A stretch of DNA of 64,000 nucleotides from Cyprinodon diabolis (taxonomy: Eukaryota; Chordata; Actinopteri; Cyprinodontiformes; Cyprinodontidae), in NCBI GenBank assembly GCA_030533445.1, contig CM060070.1, forward strand, positions 26,834,001-26,898,000. The letters run 5' to 3'. Each line of letters starts with the position of its first letter. The stretch's first letter is position 1. The notes beneath the pieces are model-generated. The model ran no database searches and had not been told where the DNA came from. It saw nothing but the letters and a program-made list of their open reading frames with translations. Positions 61,300 through 64,000 of the stretch are shown one piece after another. Made by a program: the position numbers and the translations under genes.

Positions 61300-62140
61300 C
61301 TGGAACAGTCTCAGAGGGGGGAGTATTATTATTAATAAAATAAGTTGCAGTGATTTTTGTTTAATGGCTTGTACTGTTATTTGCCAGAGTCTGCCTGAAA
61401 GTATTGCCCTCTGAAACAGTGTAAACTAGTGGCAGATGTGAGATCAGTGAAACAGCATTGACATTCATATATTATATCTGCAATATACTCTGTGCTTATT
61501 TGTGACTTGTGGTGGATAAATAATGTAATTATATAGATGTCTTTTTGTCAAATTCAGCTGAATGTGAGAAAATTGAACAACTTGTTTTAATATAACCTTG
61601 CACCTTGCTCTTTTCTCCTTTGGTTTTATTTTGAGGATTTTATACTACAGCTTAAAAGTCTTTATTCAGGCCAGCTTGGAATTTCATCACAAAATGAGGG
61701 TTTCTACTGGCTTTGATATAATTTTTAACATATTTTGTCTACTTTGTATATTGACTGTAAAATATAAGTGGATCTTTTGAAATTTGAGACATTGGCATCA
61801 GCATAAGATCTACTTATGATTTAGAAATTCACTTTTGTCTCTTAAATTAGTAGTTTGTCATTGAATTATGCCAAAGCACTCATGAGGCAATCCAATACAT
61901 GACGAAGCTGTTAAAAGTTAGAGGGCTCTAATATGTGTGAAGCACAAAAAACATTGTGATGTACATGAATGCACTGTATATCAAGCAAATTATTTTATAA
62001 ATCGAACTGTAACATTAACCAAAGCTGATTTTGTGTGTTTTTCTTTTATTGAGGGGGGGCTTTATGTTTAGTACATGCTCATACAGTCTACTGTGAGGAG
62101 GTTTGTCATAAGAGTACAAATGAAGGGAAGCTTACAAGCT
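61300..62140. other. Intergenic, no gene supported
   Basis: AT-rich sequence after the microsatellite. May include the 3' UTR of the second chemokine. No domain-bearing frame. Confidence 0.45.
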
Positions 62141-62204
62141 AAAAGCAGGCCAGATTTACCTGAGAAGGAAGGCATCACAGGTAAAACAGAAAGGGGGACA
62201 CATG

Positions 62205-63900
62205 TGGACTGAACCGGAGAGACGCAAAGGTTACCTGTGGAGTACCACAGGGATCAGTGCTAGGACCAATTCTCTTTACTTTATACATGCTCCCAATTGG
62301 TAGAGTTACTAGACAGCATGGGATTAATTTCCACTGTTATGCTGATGATACCCAGCTATATCTGTCTATAAATCCAGATGAAGCTAACCCATTACATAGA
62401 TTACAGGCATGTCTTGAAGACATAAAAACCTGGATGACTCTTAACTTTCTGCTTCTGAATGCAGACAAAACAGAAGTTATAGTCTTTGGACCAGAGTCTC
62501 TGAAAAAGAAGCTGATTAGCCAGTCACTTCATTTGGATGGGATTAAACTGTTTTCAGATAATAAAGTAAAAAATCTTGGTGTTATTTTTGATCAGGACCT
62601 GTCATTTAAATCCCATATCAAAGAGGTTTCTAGAATTTCCTTCTTTCATCTGAGGAACATTGCAAAAATTAGAAATCTCCTGTCCAGGGGTGATGCTGAG
62701 AAACTAGCCCATGCATTTGTTACTTCAAGGCTGGACTATTGTAATTCTTTACTATCAGGAAGTCCACAAACTGTAGTTAAAAGCCTTCAGCTGATCCAAA
62801 ATGCTGCAGCCAGAGTTCTGATGAAAATTAAAAAGAGAGATCATATCCCTCCTATCCTGGCTTCTCTTCATTGGCTTCCTGTTAAATCAAGAATAGAATT
62901 TAAAATCCTCCTTCTCACATATAAAGCCTTAAATGGCCAAGCTCCATCTTATATCAGAGATCTGATTGTTCCTTATGTTCCTAACAGAGCACTTCGCTCT
63001 CAATCTGCAGGTTTACTAGTGGTTCCTAGAATTTCTAAAAGTAGAATGGGAGGCAGATCTTTTAGTTATCAGGCTCCTCTCCTGTGGAACCAACTACCAG
63101 TTTTAGTCCGTGAGGCAGACACTCTGTCTACTTTTAAGACTAGGCTTAAAACTTTCCTTTTTGATAAAGCTTATAGTTAGGGTGGCTCAGGTTATCCGGA
63201 GCTGTCTTTAAAGTTATGCTGCTATAGGCTTAGACTGCTGGAGGACATAGGGACCCCCATTTCATCATTCTGCTTCATTCTCTCTCTGTTCTCCTATTCT
63301 GCAGAATCTGTTTGTTCAATCTCTAACCTTCCGCTCTCTCTGCTTTTCCTCAGAGTAGCTTTGCCTCGTCTGTTCCTGTTTGGCTGTGATGTCACCCAGG
63401 AAAGAAACATCAGCTGTGCTGCTTCCATCAACACCCTTGTTTGTAGATGTTGGAGATCTGCCTGTTTTCCAGTGTGGTCCTGTTTCTCTGGCCGTGGCTG
63501 GGTGGATGTGCTCTCTTCATCCTCTGGCATGGGAGCTGCCTTGGAGCTCGTCTGCCTGGCTGTGTGTTTCCTGGACGGGGCCGCCTTTTACAGCTGCTTT
63601 TTGTGTCTCTGCTTCTGTCTCCTTGAACCCCAGTCGGCCTCGGCAGATGGCCGCTCACACTGAGCCTGGTTCTGCTGGAGGTTTCTTCCTGTTAAAAGGG
63701 AGTTTTTCCTCTCCACTGTCGCTACAAGCATGCTTAGTGTGAGGGATTGTATTTGAGTCAATGAGTCAATGCAATCAACTGGTTTTCCTTAGATAGAAAA
63801 CTTTGTATCAATTTGACTGTATGATCTGGTTGAACTGTAAAGTGCCTTGAGATGACATGTGTTGTGAATTTGGCGCTATATAAATAAACTGAATTGAAAT
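62205..63900 (+). mobile_element. 5'-truncated L2/CR1-like LINE with 3' tail
   Basis: Contains the C-terminal half of an RT gene and a 3' UTR ending gtgccttgagatgacatgtg, ggcgctatataaataaactg, aattgaaa, a tail shared with 22321-22440. The 5' part (endonuclease and RT fingers) is missing, as expected of incomplete reverse transcription. L2/CR1 placement is from the [13 protein letters not shown] box and the C-terminal pattern. Confidence 0.8.
62215..63180 (+). pseudogene. LINE reverse transcriptase, C-terminal half, open frame
   Basis: The frame is open from about 62215 ([20 protein letters not shown]) to TAG at 63178-63180. It shows the [10 protein letters not shown] turn, the catalytic YADD ([13 protein letters not shown]), a thumb region with [12 protein letters not shown] and [16 protein letters not shown], then [11 protein letters not shown] and QNAAARVL, and the C-terminal LLWNQLP...[14 protein letters not shown]. 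No stop interrupts about 320 codons, so the insertion is fairly young, but without its N-terminus and endonuclease it cannot act alone. Confidence 0.8.
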
Positions 63901-64000
63901 TAAATTGAATATGGAAAGAGTCCAGAAAAAGGTCTGAGAAGCAGAAGGATCTTAAGCTTCACTAGAGATGCAGGAGATAAGAGGTGGATGTGTTCTCTTT
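63901..64000. other. Sequence beyond the LINE tail
   Basis: Short stretch to the window end with purine-rich words and no feature recognised. Confidence 0.4.

Noticed and set aside
61121..61414. 97-residue ORF with alternating Tyr/Ile
   Set aside because: Translation of the TA microsatellite; no splice or domain support.
1..64000. CRISPR arrays, operons, ribosome binding sites, phage or plasmid features
   Set aside because: The sequence is vertebrate; no spaced direct repeats or bacterial gene packing were seen.

Overview
The window is animal, almost certainly teleost fish, DNA. It has large AT-rich introns and intergenic stretches, vertebrate genes split by GT-AG introns, and many interspersed repeats of types common in fish (Tc1/mariner, hAT, Harbinger- and piggyBac-like MITEs, tRNA-derived SINEs, LINE 3' ends). 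Nothing bacterial, no CRISPR array and no rRNA was seen. I cannot name the species.

Four genuine protein-coding genes can be assembled exon by exon. (1) A CC chemokine on + (coding exons 11167-12911, 100 aa) has a TATA box and an upstream non-coding leader exon. (2) On the minus strand lies the kinase nim1k (28559 down to 21425, four coding exons, 446 aa). (3) pole4, the histone-fold subunit 4 of DNA polymerase epsilon, is on + (32331-36865, four exons, 129 aa) with three CCAAT boxes in its promoter. (4) A second CC chemokine is on + (50320 to 54927 or 60939) with a TATA box and an unusual GC-AG intron. Both chemokines share the signal-exon, phase-1, phase-2 plan. As I recall, human NIM1K lies close to CCL28, so the neighbourhood suggests a conserved chemokine/NIM1 block.

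The rest is mostly transposon-derived or unassigned. 0-2.5 kb holds a decayed multi-exon ORF with two in-frame stops, AT microsatellite and an LTR-like stretch. 26-31 kb holds Tc1 remnants, one interrupted by an internally deleted hAT with a near-perfect 8-bp target duplication. pole4 intron 2 carries a Harbinger-type MITE and a relic encoding a MADF-like domain. 37-50 kb holds a TTAA-flanked MITE, LINE and SINE pieces and other old repeats. 51.97-53.20 kb holds an intact Tc1-like transposon with D-D-36-E spacing inside a chemokine intron. 55.5-60.2 kb holds a P-element-like THAP relic, a Tc1 nested inside another inverted-repeat element, and an antisense LINE. 62.2-63.9 kb holds the 3' part of an L2/CR1-like LINE.

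Functionally the four genes are separate units: two secreted leukocyte attractants, one AMPK-related kinase and one replication/chromatin subunit. The most unusual points are the GC-AG chemokine intron with a choice of C-terminus, a Ser where LKB1-activated kinases carry the activation-loop Thr in NIM1 together with a C-terminal CVIF box, the intact DD36E transposon, and two datable nested-transposon stacks.
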